A stretch of DNA of 7,643 nucleotides. It comes from Rhodoferax sp. (GTDB taxonomy: Bacteria > Pseudomonadota > Gammaproteobacteria > Burkholderiales > Burkholderiaceae_C). This document shows, one piece after another, positions 1-5,787 of the stretch (the stretch's first letter is position 1; each line of letters opens with the position of its first letter). A model generated the notes under the pieces. The model made no database searches and was not told where the DNA came from. It worked only from the letters and a program-made list of their open reading frames with translations. The DNA lies in NCBI GenBank assembly GCA_028711355.1, contig JAQTSL010000178.1:1-7643 (forward strand), read 5' to 3'. The translations under genes and the position numbers were made by a program.

Positions 1-1585
1 CGCTCATGTCAAAGCGGATCAGCTCGATGCCCATGATGTAGGCCAACTGCTTGGCCGCTTCGGTCTTGCCAACGCCGGTCGGGCCGCTGAACAGGAACGA
101 ACCAATCGGCTTGTCGCCCTTGCCCAGGCCAGAGCGTGCCATTTTGACGCTGGAGGCCAGCATATCGAGCGCCTTGTCCTGACCGAACACCACGTTTTTA
201 AGGTCGCGCTCCAGCGTCTTGAGTTTGCCACGGTCGTCGTGCGACACGTTGGCCGACGGGATGCGGGCAATCTTGGCGACGATCTCTTCAACCTCGGTCT
301 TGCTGATGATTTTTTTGCGTTTGGAAGCCGGCAGAATGCGCTGCGCGGCACCGGCCTCGTCGATCACGTCGATCGCCTTGTCGGGCAGATGCCGGTCGTT
401 GATGTACTTGGCGCTCAGCTCCGCGGCCGCCTGCAACGCACCCAACGCGTACTTGACGCTATGGTGTTCTTCAAAGCGCGACTTGAGCCCCTTGAGGATG
501 TCGATGGTTTCTTCGACTGTCGGCTCAACCACATCGACTTTCTGGAAGCGCCGGGAAAGCGCCGCGTCTTTTTCAAAGATGCCACGGTATTCGGTAAAGG
601 TGGTGGCGCCAATGCACTTGAGCGCGCCCGAACCGAGCGCCGGTTTGAGCAGGTTGGACGCATCAAGCGTGCCACCGGAGGCCGCACCAGCGCCGATCAA
701 CGTATGAATTTCGTCGATGAACAAGATTGCGTTGGGCTTGTCCTTGAGCGACTTGAGCACGCCCTTGAGCCGCTGCTCAAAGTCACCCCGGTACTTGGTG
801 CCTGCCAGTAACGCGCCCATGTCGAGTGAATAAACGATCGACTCGGCCAGAATCTCGGGCACCGCTTTTTGCGTGATGCGCCAGGCCAGGCCTTCGGCAA
901 TTGCTGTTTTGCCGACACCGGCCTCACCTACCAGCAGCGGGTTGTTTTTACGCCTGCGGCACAGTATCTGGATCACGCGCTCGACCTCGTACTCACGACC
1001 AATCAGCGGGTCTATCTTGCCGTCTTTGGACAATTGGTTGAGGTTTTGCGTGTATTGTTCCAGCGGCGACGATTTTTCGTTACGTTCAGACGATGCTTCT
1101 TCAGATTCTGACGTGCTTTCACCCGTTTTGACCGGCTCCGGTGGATCGCTCTTTTTGATGCCGTGCGCAATAAAATTGACCACGTCGAGCCGCGTCACAC
1201 CCTGCTGGTGCAGGTAATAGACGGCGTGCGAATCTTTTTCGCCAAAAATCGCCACCAACACGTTGGCGCCAGTCACCTCCTTTTTGCCGCTACCGGTGGA
1301 CTGCACGTGCATGATGGCGCGCTGGATCACGCGCTGGAACCCCAGCGTGGGCTGCGTGTCAACGTCATCAAGACCGGCCACTTGCGGCGTGTTGTCCTTG
1401 ATAAAGATCACCAGCGACTTGCGCAAATCGTCAATGTTGGCCGAGCAGGCACGCAACACCTCGGAGGCGCTGGGGTTGTCCAGCAGCGCCAGCAACAAGT
1501 GCTCGACCGTGATGAACTCGTGGCGTTGTTGGCGCGCCTCGACAAACGCCATATGAAGACTGACTTCCAATTCTTGTGCAATCAT
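1..1585 (-). CDS. clpA: ATP-dependent Clp protease ATP-binding subunit ClpA (C-terminus beyond left edge)
   Basis: ClpA is the hexameric AAA+ unfoldase that threads cytoplasmic substrates into the ClpP peptidase. The frame is open from an ATG at 1585 to the left edge, giving 528 residues; E. coli ClpA has about 758, so roughly the last 230 are missing. The N-terminus (MIAQELEVSLHMAF) is typical ClpA. A double Clp-N domain spans about residues 1-145. A Ser/Glu-rich linker follows at about 146-175. The D1 module has Walker A GEAGVGKT at 220-227, Walker B ILFIDE at 287-292 and an arginine-finger region LSRRF near 342-346. D2 begins before its Walker A GPTGVGKT at 501-508, and the last visible residues are RFDMS. 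Both ATP sites are intact. The ClpP-docking IGL loop would lie outside the window. A weak GAAAG sits about 8 nt before the start. The gene follows clpS on the same strand, which is the usual pairing. Identification is secure; the missing end cannot be judged. Confidence 0.97.
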   Translation of the reverse strand, partial: MIAQELEVSLHMAFVEARQQRHEFITVEHLLLALLDNPSASEVLRACSANIDDLRKSLVIFIKDNTPQVAGLDDVDTQPTLGFQRVIQRAIMHVQSTGSGKKEVTGANVLVAIFGEKDSHAVYYLHQQGVTRLDVVNFIAHGIKKSDPPEPVKTGESTSESEEASSERNEKSSPLEQYTQNLNQLSKDGKIDPLIGREYEVERVIQILCRRRKNNPLLVGEAGVGKTAIAEGLAWRITQKAVPEILAESIVYSLDMGALLAGTKYRGDFEQRLKGVLKSLKDKPNAILFIDEIHTLIGAGAASGGTLDASNLLKPALGSGALKCIGATTFTEYRGIFEKDAALSRRFQKVDVVEPTVEETIDILKGLKSRFEEHHSVKYALGALQAAAELSAKYINDRHLPDKAIDVIDEAGAAQRILPASKRKKIISKTEVEEIVAKIARIPSANVSHDDRGKLKTLERDLKNVVFGQDKALDMLASSVKMARSGLGKGDKPIGSFLFSGPTGVGKTEAAKQLAYIMGIELIRFDMS

Positions 1586-1665
1586 GGTTTTCTTTCAATG
1601 GCTCTGCTGTGAGCGTTAACTTTAATCTGAATTGAAATCAGCGAACTGAAAACTCATCGATACCC
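1586..1665 (-). other. clpS-clpA intergenic spacer with an imperfect palindrome
   Basis: This 80-bp gap separates the clpS stop from the clpA start. It is more AT-rich than its surroundings. It contains an almost symmetric 15-mer at 1627-1641 (CTGAATTGAAATCAG, arms CTGA/TCAG), which could be an operator or part of a promoter. No convincing -35/-10 pair and no terminator with a T-tract is visible, so read-through from clpS into clpA is plausible. The regulatory role is a guess. Confidence 0.3.
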
Positions 1666-2025
1666 TCATGGCTCCACTGGTTCGGCCACACACTGTAGCG
1701 GGTGGCCGGCCTTGTTGGCCGCCTCCATCACCTGATTGACCTTGGTGGCAGCTACATCACGTGAATAAACACCACACACGCCGCGCCCATCAATATGAAT
1801 TTTCAGCATGATCTGGGTGGCAGTATCGAGGTCTTTACCAAAATATTCCTGGATCACGATCACGACAAATTCCATCGGGGTGTAATCGTCGTTGAGCATG
1901 ACCACCTGGTACAACTTGGGCGGACGCGTCTTTTGGGTACGCCGCTCCAGCACCACGGTGCCGTCGGTGTCTTCGTCAATGCCGCGCACCTCGGGCCGGG
2001 GATACTTTTGGGGCTTGGTACTCAT
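1666..2025 (-). CDS. clpS: ATP-dependent Clp protease adaptor ClpS
   Basis: ClpS is the small adaptor that binds proteins with destabilising N-terminal residues (Leu, Phe, Tyr, Trp) and docks on the ClpA N-domain, delivering N-end rule substrates to ClpAP. The protein has 119 residues, slightly longer than E. coli ClpS (106). A hydrophilic N-terminal tail of about 35 residues is expected to be flexible and to engage the ClpA pore. The folded core starts near residue 38 and carries LNDDYTPMEF (44-53). N45, D46 and D47 match the residues that bind the substrate alpha-amino group. M51 matches the specificity gate Met40 of E. coli, and H77 in KIHIDG matches E. coli His66. CGVYSRDVA also matches the family. 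The ATG lies inside the dusC stop codon (ATGA overlap), and no strong Shine-Dalgarno is visible, so translation is probably coupled to dusC. clpA follows after 80 bp. Confidence 0.97.
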   Translation of the reverse strand: MSTKPQKYPRPEVRGIDEDTDGTVVLERRTQKTRPPKLYQVVMLNDDYTPMEFVVIVIQEYFGKDLDTATQIMLKIHIDGRGVCGVYSRDVAATKVNQVMEAANKAGHPLQCVAEPVEP

Positions 2026-3047
2026 GGGGTCATTTTATCGGGCACCGTTGCAAACTGCTGTCCTTGGTCATATGGCACCACGGCCTGCGGTTTCAAGCCC
2101 CGCAATCCCTGGAACCAGGCATCCACGTCGCGTGGGTCATGAAACCTGCGTACCGCCTCAAACGCAGTTTGCGCCTGCGGTAAGTTGCGCCGCAACAGGT
2201 TCAGCCACTGTTTAAGCCGGCCGGTGCGCTGGTCGGGTCGCAGATGCGTACCCACCAGTCGCCAGAAATCAACCAGCAGCGGCTGCAATGCGTCCCAAGG
2301 CAGGCCACTGGGTGTGCCGGGCGCATGTTGCAGCGCCGCAATCTCCAGCGCCAGCGCCGGATTGGCCACCATGCCGCGCCCCAGCATCAGTGATTGGCAG
2401 CCGCTGGCGGCGCGGCAGGCTAAGGCGTCGGCGGCGCTCCAGATTTCGCCATTGGCCACCAGCGGCAGCCGCACCACCTGCCTGATGTCGCCAATCCGCT
2501 CCCAGTAAGCGGGCGGCCGGTAACCGTCGGCCTTGGTGCGCGCGTGTACCACCAGTTCGTCAGCGCCACCGGCTTCAATCGCCAGCGCACATTCTTCAGC
2601 ACGGCGGTCATCATGCAGCCCCAGACGCATCTTGGCCGACACTGGTTGCCCGGCCGGCACGGCACGGCGCACTTGCGACACAATTTGGTACAGCAGCTCG
2701 GGTTGTTCCAGCAGTGCGGCGCCGCCGTGGTGCCGATTCACCACTTGAGTTGGACAGCCAAAATTAAGATCGACACCGGTGCCGGCCATGCCAGTCACAC
2801 GCGCAGCGTTGTCGGCCAAGCAAACCGGGTCGCTGCCGAGCAACTGTGGCCGCACCGGCACGCCAGCGGGTGTCACGCCAGCGTGCAATAGCTCGGGCAC
2901 CAAGCGCGCAAACACCCGCTCTGGCAACAGCGTATCGGTAATGCGGATGAACTCGGACACGCAGCGATCCACCCCCCCGACACGGGTCAGAATGTCACGC
3001 AAAATAAAGTCCAAGAGCCCCTCCATCGGGGCCAGTAGCAAGCTCAT
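2022..3047 (-). CDS. dusC: tRNA-dihydrouridine synthase, DusC type (tRNA U16)
   Basis: This FMN-dependent enzyme reduces a uridine in the tRNA D-loop to dihydrouridine using NADPH. Its 341 residues align along their length with E. coli DusC, the U16 enzyme. LLAPMEG (4-10) is the FMN-binding start of the TIM barrel. GVDLNFGCPTQVVN (91-104) carries the catalytic Cys98, the same position as in E. coli. Further matches are SAKMRLG (137-143), ELVVHARTK (164-172), VANGEIW (197-203) and the phosphate-binding LGRG (222-225). A helical tRNA-binding domain follows (LKQWLNLLRR, 278-287). The C-terminus is about 25 residues longer than in E. coli. The ATG at 3047 is chosen over an in-frame ATG at 3176 because AAAAGG at 3053-3058 lies 5 nt before it and the family motif begins at once. 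Its TGA overlaps the clpS ATG by 4 bp, placing it at the head of a dusC-clpS(-clpA) unit. DusC over DusA or DusB is chosen from the overall match to E. coli DusC. Confidence 0.93.
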   Translation of the reverse strand: MSLLLAPMEGLLDFILRDILTRVGGVDRCVSEFIRITDTLLPERVFARLVPELLHAGVTPAGVPVRPQLLGSDPVCLADNAARVTGMAGTGVDLNFGCPTQVVNRHHGGAALLEQPELLYQIVSQVRRAVPAGQPVSAKMRLGLHDDRRAEECALAIEAGGADELVVHARTKADGYRPPAYWERIGDIRQVVRLPLVANGEIWSAADALACRAASGCQSLMLGRGMVANPALALEIAALQHAPGTPSGLPWDALQPLLVDFWRLVGTHLRPDQRTGRLKQWLNLLRRNLPQAQTAFEAVRRFHDPRDVDAWFQGLRGLKPQAVVPYDQGQQFATVPDKMTP

Positions 3048-3156
3048 GCAAACCTTTTGATGTGAGCGGTCGATTGTGGCGGGATTGTCCCGATACCGAA
3101 GCGAGCGACTTTTTGCCACAATGCGCGCCAACTCCAACCCTTTGCAGGAAACCACC
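3048..3156. promoter_or_regulatory. Divergent intergenic region between dusC and the SRPBCC gene
   Basis: These 109 bp must hold the start signals for both dusC (minus) and the SRPBCC gene (plus). Two Shine-Dalgarno sites are clear: AAAAGG at 3053-3058 on the minus strand for dusC and AGGA at 3146-3149 on the plus strand. A 13-bp inverted repeat, CGGGA-TTG-TCCCG, sits at 3080-3092 and could be a protein-binding site. No -35/-10 pair close to consensus was found on either strand, so promoter positions are not assigned. That a promoter exists here is inferred from the gene layout. Confidence 0.4.
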
Positions 3157-3627
3157 ATGGCCATCAAAGTTACCATCGATCTGGGCTACGAACTCAACGT
3201 CAAAGCCGACTACCAAACAGTTTTCAATCTGCTGGCCGACGTGCCAAAGTCAGCCAGTTATTTTCCCAAGGTGGACCAGTTGACCGATCTGGGCGACGGC
3301 GTCTATCGCTGGGAAATGGAAAAAATCGGGCTGGCACAAATTAACCTGCAAACGATTTATGCGTCCAAATACGTTTCTGATGTGGCCAAAGGCAGCATCG
3401 TCTGGACCCCGGTACCGGGGGCGGGCAATGCGCTGGTATCGGGCAGTTGGAAGATTGTGGATAAAAAGAAATCGACACACATCACCTTCAAATCCAAAGG
3501 CGAACTCACGTTGCCGCTGCCGGGCCTGATGAAAATGGTGGTAGCCCCGGTGGTGGAAGCTGAATTTGAAAAAATGGTCGAAAAATACCTGGACAATCTC
3601 ACCCGAAAATTTGGCGGCGAAGTGTGA
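3157..3627 (+). CDS. SRPBCC (START-like fold) family protein, CoxG-like
   Basis: This 156-residue cytoplasmic protein has no signal peptide or membrane segment. It has the layout of a small SRPBCC/polyketide-cyclase-like domain: a first strand (IKVTIDLGYEL, 3-13), a helix pair around DYQTVFNLLADVPKSASYFP (18-37), a run of beta strands through VYRWEMEKIGLAQINLQTIYAS and IVWTPVPGAGNALVSGSWKI, and a long C-terminal helix (about 124-152). This fold surrounds a hydrophobic ligand pocket. Relatives are often annotated as CoxG-like or as putative lipid or aromatic binding proteins. No catalytic motif is visible and the ligand is unknown. The ATG at 3157 is preferred over an in-frame ATG at 3076 because AGGA lies 7 nt before it and the conserved fold begins there. 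It is transcribed away from dusC and is the last probable housekeeping gene before the restriction-modification island. No terminator with a T-tract follows. Confidence 0.8.
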   Translation: MAIKVTIDLGYELNVKADYQTVFNLLADVPKSASYFPKVDQLTDLGDGVYRWEMEKIGLAQINLQTIYASKYVSDVAKGSIVWTPVPGAGNALVSGSWKIVDKKKSTHITFKSKGELTLPLPGLMKMVVAPVVEAEFEKMVEKYLDNLTRKFGGEV

Positions 3628-3658
3628 GCGCGGCGCGCAGGATGATGAAAAAAGGATG

Positions 3659-3687
3659 TCATTGCGGACTCTGATCCGCAATCCATG
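3659..3687. repeat. REP-like palindromic element (hairpin 3661-3682)
   Basis: A perfect inverted repeat with 8-bp arms ATTGCGGA and TCCGCAAT and a 6-nt loop (CTCTGA) spans 3661-3682. It is flanked by GTC before and CCATG after. The pattern GTCATTNCGG...CCGNAATCCA resembles the second element, inside hsdM at 5104-5129, and a class of short dispersed repeats common in betaproteobacteria. No T-tract follows, so it is not a standard intrinsic terminator. The rest of the 110-bp gap (3628-3737) shows no convincing promoter. The element lies at the border between the SRPBCC gene and the hsd operon. Confidence 0.75.
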
Positions 3688-3727
3688 ACTACTCTTGCTT
3701 TCACGTTAACATGGCCCTGGCAGCAAT

Positions 3728-3732
3728 AGGGA
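3728..3732 (+). promoter_or_regulatory. Ribosome binding site that decides the hsdM start
   Basis: AGGGA lies 5 nt before the ATG at 3738. The in-frame ATG at 3711 has only CACGTTAAC before it and no purine-rich site. This favours 3738, and removes nine non-family residues (MALAAIGNL) from the protein. Confidence 0.7.
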
Positions 3733-3737
3733 ATCTG

Positions 3738-5369
3738 ATGGTGAAAGCACCCAACAAAAAAAGCGATTCGTCCGCCCACCTCGGCTTCGAGGCCAAGCTC
3801 TGGCTCACCGCCGACAAGCTGCGCAACAACATGGACGCTGCGGAATACAAGCACGTTGTCCTCGGCCTCATCTTCCTCAAATACATCTCCGACACCTTCG
3901 AAGAACACCGCGCCAAGCTCCTCGCTGGCCAGGGTGACTATCAAGGCGCCAACCCCGAAGACCCCGACGAATACAAAGCCGAAAACGTCTTCTGGGTACC
4001 TGCCGATGCTCGCTGGCCCCACCTGCAGGCCAACGCCAAGCAGCCCACCATCGGCAAGACCGTGGACGACGCCATGGTCGCCATCGAGCGCGACAATCCG
4101 CGACTCAAAGGCGTCCTGCCCAAGGACTACGCCCGCCCCGGCCTCGACAAGCAGCGACTGGGCGAACTGATCGACGTTATCGCCACGATTGAACTCACCG
4201 CTGCCAGCGAGGGCGAAAAGACACACCGCTCGGTCGATCTGCTGGGCCGCGTGTATGAATACTTCCTCACCCGTTTCGCCAGCGCCGAGGGCAAAAACGG
4301 CGGCCAGTTCTACACGCCGAGTTGCGTGGTGCGCTGCCTGGTCGAGATGCTCGCGCCGTACAAAGGCCGCATCTACGACCCCGCCTGCGGCTCCGGCGGC
4401 ATGTTCGTGCAGTCTGAAAAGTTCGTCGAATCGCACGGCGGCAAAATTGGCGACATCAGCATCTACGGCCAGGAGAGCAACGCCACCACGCGGCGGCTGG
4501 CGGTGATGAACCTGGCGCTGCGCGGCATCGAGGCCGACTTTGGCCCCGAGCACGCCGACACCTTCCGCCGCGACCTGCATCCCGACCTGCGCGCCGACTA
4601 CGTGCTGGCCAACCCGCCCTTCAACGACTCCGACTGGCACCGCCGCGACGACGACGTGCGCTGGCAGTTCGGCGTGCCACCCAAGGGCAACGCCAACTTC
4701 GCCTGGGTGCAGCACTTTATCCACCACCTTGCCCCGGCCGGCTGCGCCGGTTTTGTCCTCGCCAACGGCAGCATGTCGTCCAACCAGTCGGGTGAAGGCG
4801 AGATCCGCCGCGCCCTGATTGAGGCCGACCTGGTGGACTGCATGGTCGCCCTGCCCGGCCAGCTTTTCTACAGCACGCAAATTCCCGTCTGCCTCTGGTT
4901 CGTGACCAAGAGCAAAAAGGCCGACGCCAAACGGGCTTTTCGTGACCGCCGCCAGCAAACCCTCTTTATCGACGCCCGAAAACTCGGCACCCTGATTGAC
5001 CGGGTTCACCGCGAATTGACGGATGCCGATCTGCAAAAGATCACCAGCACCTACCACGCCTGGCGCAATGATTCCCCGACCCGTCATTCCGGGGAAGAAA
5101 CTTGTCATTCCGGCGAAAGCCGGAATCCAGGAAGTTACACCGACATTCCTGGCTTCTGCAAATCCGCCACCACCGCCGAGATCGCCGCCCACGGCTTTGT
5201 GCTCACGCCCGGTCGCTACGTCGGCGCAGAGGAAGTTGAAGATGACGGCGACCCCTTCGAGGAAAAGATGCCGCGCCTCGTCGCCGAGCTGCACGCCCAG
5301 TTCGCCGAGTCCGCGAAGCTTGAGGCGGCCATCAAGGCCAACTTGAAGGGGCTGGGTTATGGCATCTGA
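3738..5369 (+). CDS. hsdM: Type I restriction-modification system methyltransferase subunit HsdM
   Basis: HsdM transfers a methyl group from S-adenosylmethionine to N6 of adenine at the site chosen by HsdS, in an M2S complex that also forms the base of the HsdR-containing nuclease. The protein has 543 residues from the ATG at 3738, or 552 from 3711. A helical HsdM N-domain (FEAKLWLTADKLRNNMDAAEYKHVVLGLIFLKYISD) comes first. The catalytic domain follows: GGQFYTP (189-195), SAM-binding motif I DPACGSGGMF (214-223), YGQE, and catalytic motif IV NPPF (292-295). GLEFAMILY-type landmarks later in the family are present as PGFCKSA (471-477) and LTPGRYVG (489-496), followed by a C-terminal helix. All catalytic residues look intact. 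The oddity is an in-frame insertion of about 20 residues at 445-465, translated from a palindromic repeat, just before YTDIPGFCKSA. The end overlaps the next ORF by 11 bp. The enzyme should be active unless the inserted loop disturbs it. Confidence 0.95.
   Translation: MVKAPNKKSDSSAHLGFEAKLWLTADKLRNNMDAAEYKHVVLGLIFLKYISDTFEEHRAKLLAGQGDYQGANPEDPDEYKAENVFWVPADARWPHLQANAKQPTIGKTVDDAMVAIERDNPRLKGVLPKDYARPGLDKQRLGELIDVIATIELTAASEGEKTHRSVDLLGRVYEYFLTRFASAEGKNGGQFYTPSCVVRCLVEMLAPYKGRIYDPACGSGGMFVQSEKFVESHGGKIGDISIYGQESNATTRRLAVMNLALRGIEADFGPEHADTFRRDLHPDLRADYVLANPPFNDSDWHRRDDDVRWQFGVPPKGNANFAWVQHFIHHLAPAGCAGFVLANGSMSSNQSGEGEIRRALIEADLVDCMVALPGQLFYSTQIPVCLWFVTKSKKADAKRAFRDRRQQTLFIDARKLGTLIDRVHRELTDADLQKITSTYHAWRNDSPTRHSGEETCHSGESRNPGSYTDIPGFCKSATTAEIAAHGFVLTPGRYVGAEEVEDDGDPFEEKMPRLVAELHAQFAESAKLEAAIKANLKGLGYGI
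5083..5129. repeat. Palindromic repeat inserted in frame within hsdM
   Basis: A perfect 8-bp inverted repeat, ATTCCGGC / GCCGGAAT with a GAAA loop, lies at 5107-5126. It is preceded by a partial copy: GTCATTCCGG occurs at 5083-5092 and again at 5104-5113, a 21-bp period equal to seven codons. The element is the widespread GTCATTCC...GGAATCC type. In the hsdM frame it reads HSGEETCHSGESRNPG, the recognisable translation of this repeat class, and contains no stop. It is related in pattern to the hairpin at 3661-3682. Confidence 0.85.
5348..5369 (+). repeat. Junction direct repeat, copy 1 (hsdM/142-aa ORF overlap)
   Basis: The 22 bp reads GGGG-CT-GGGTT-ATGGC-ATC-TGA and contains both the start of the 142-aa ORF and the hsdM stop. 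It matches copy 2 at 5766-5787 in 17 of 22 positions with no gap. It encodes the HsdM C-terminus GLGYGI. Its G-rich run also serves as the likely ribosome binding site of the next gene. Confidence 0.65.
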
Positions 5370-5787
5370 AGAGAAACCTGCCAAACCTGTGTTGAGTGGC
5401 GACTTTGATTCGCTCGTGACCGACATCACGGCGCTGGTGGTCTCGCTGAATGACCTGCATCGGCAGATGGTTCTTGCGTACACACCGATCGTGCAGGGCA
5501 TCATCCGAAGTGGCTCCCGGGACGTTCATGAGATTGAGCACACGCTGGACCAACTGCTCCCCAGTGCCGGACACCCGCAGGGGCTGCTGCTTTTCAAGGC
5601 CCTCTGTCGCCATTACTACGGCATTGATCCGGTCGCCGCCGCGCAGTACGTCTATTGCTACCGGGATTGGTATGAGGATCAGGAAAGCGAGGCGGGTGTC
5701 GTGGTGCCATCCGCCCAGTTCGCTGAGACCACGAAGCTGGACCGGGCCACAACAAAGAACCGGACGGGGTTGGGTCATGGCGGGTGA
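5359..5787 (+). CDS. Uncharacterised 142-aa protein encoded between hsdM and hsdS
   Basis: I do not recognise this protein. Its ATG lies inside the end of hsdM (11-bp overlap), and its TGA lies 8 bp into hsdS (another 11-bp overlap), so it is almost certainly translated with the operon. AAGGGG lies 9 to 10 nt before the start. It is predicted to be soluble, with no signal peptide or membrane segment. Residues 15-50 (FDSLVTDITALVVSLNDLH...) look like one or two amphipathic helices. Further probable helices are at 54-67 (RDVHEIEHTLDQLL), 74-88 (QGLLLFKALCRHYYG) and 91-105 (PVAAAQYVYCYRDWY). The last 35 residues look unstructured. Cysteines at 83 and 100 form no obvious metal motif. No HsdM, HsdS, nuclease or helix-turn-helix signature is visible. 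The C-terminal GLGHGG resembles the HsdM end GLGYGI, reflecting the direct repeat. The setting suggests a partner or modulator of the methyltransferase complex, but this is inference only. Confidence 0.8.
   Translation: MASEEKPAKPVLSGDFDSLVTDITALVVSLNDLHRQMVLAYTPIVQGIIRSGSRDVHEIEHTLDQLLPSAGHPQGLLLFKALCRHYYGIDPVAAAQYVYCYRDWYEDQESEAGVVVPSAQFAETTKLDRATTKNRTGLGHGG
5766..5787 (+). repeat. Junction direct repeat, copy 2 (142-aa ORF/hsdS overlap)
   Basis: The 22 bp reads GGGG-TT-GGGTC-ATGGC-GGG-TGA, containing the hsdS start and the stop of the 142-aa ORF. It lies 418 bp after copy 1 and differs at five positions. It encodes GLGHGG at the end of the upstream protein. The G-run is the likely ribosome binding site for hsdS. 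Confidence 0.65.

Noticed and set aside
239..811. 190-codon plus-strand frame opposite clpA
   Set aside because: The minus strand here is an unbroken ClpA with both Walker motifs in place. The plus frame has no recognised domain and no ribosome binding site of note.
1163..1612. 149-codon plus-strand frame opposite the clpA N-terminus
   Set aside because: It is the complement of the conserved Clp-N domain and reads as a His/Val/Arg-rich shadow.
3048..3176. Upstream extension of dusC to an ATG at 3176
   Set aside because: The extra 43 residues are not part of the Dus fold, and the ATG at 3047 has AAAAGG 5 nt before it and opens directly into the family motif.
3661..3682. The hairpin as an intrinsic terminator of the SRPBCC gene
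   Set aside because: The stem is good but no run of T follows on either strand, and the sequence matches a dispersed repeat pattern instead.
3357..5504. 715-codon open frame on the minus strand opposite the SRPBCC gene, the intergenic gap and hsdM
   Set aside because: It crosses two genes and an intergenic gap, has a low-complexity Gly/Val/Ala-rich translation with no recognised domain, and includes the tell-tale translation of the repeat (SWIPAFAGMT). It is a shadow of GC-rich codon use in hsdM.
5450..5776. Upstream extension of hsdS to an ATG at 5450
   Set aside because: These 109 residues are Arg/Ser/Pro-rich and unlike any HsdS N-terminus. The region is coding in another frame for the 142-aa protein, and the ATG at 5777 fits the overlap pattern.
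5348..5787. The 142-aa ORF as a broken piece of hsdM or hsdS
   Set aside because: Both flanking genes are full length, and apart from the last six residues, which come from the direct repeat, the protein shows no HsdM or HsdS motif.
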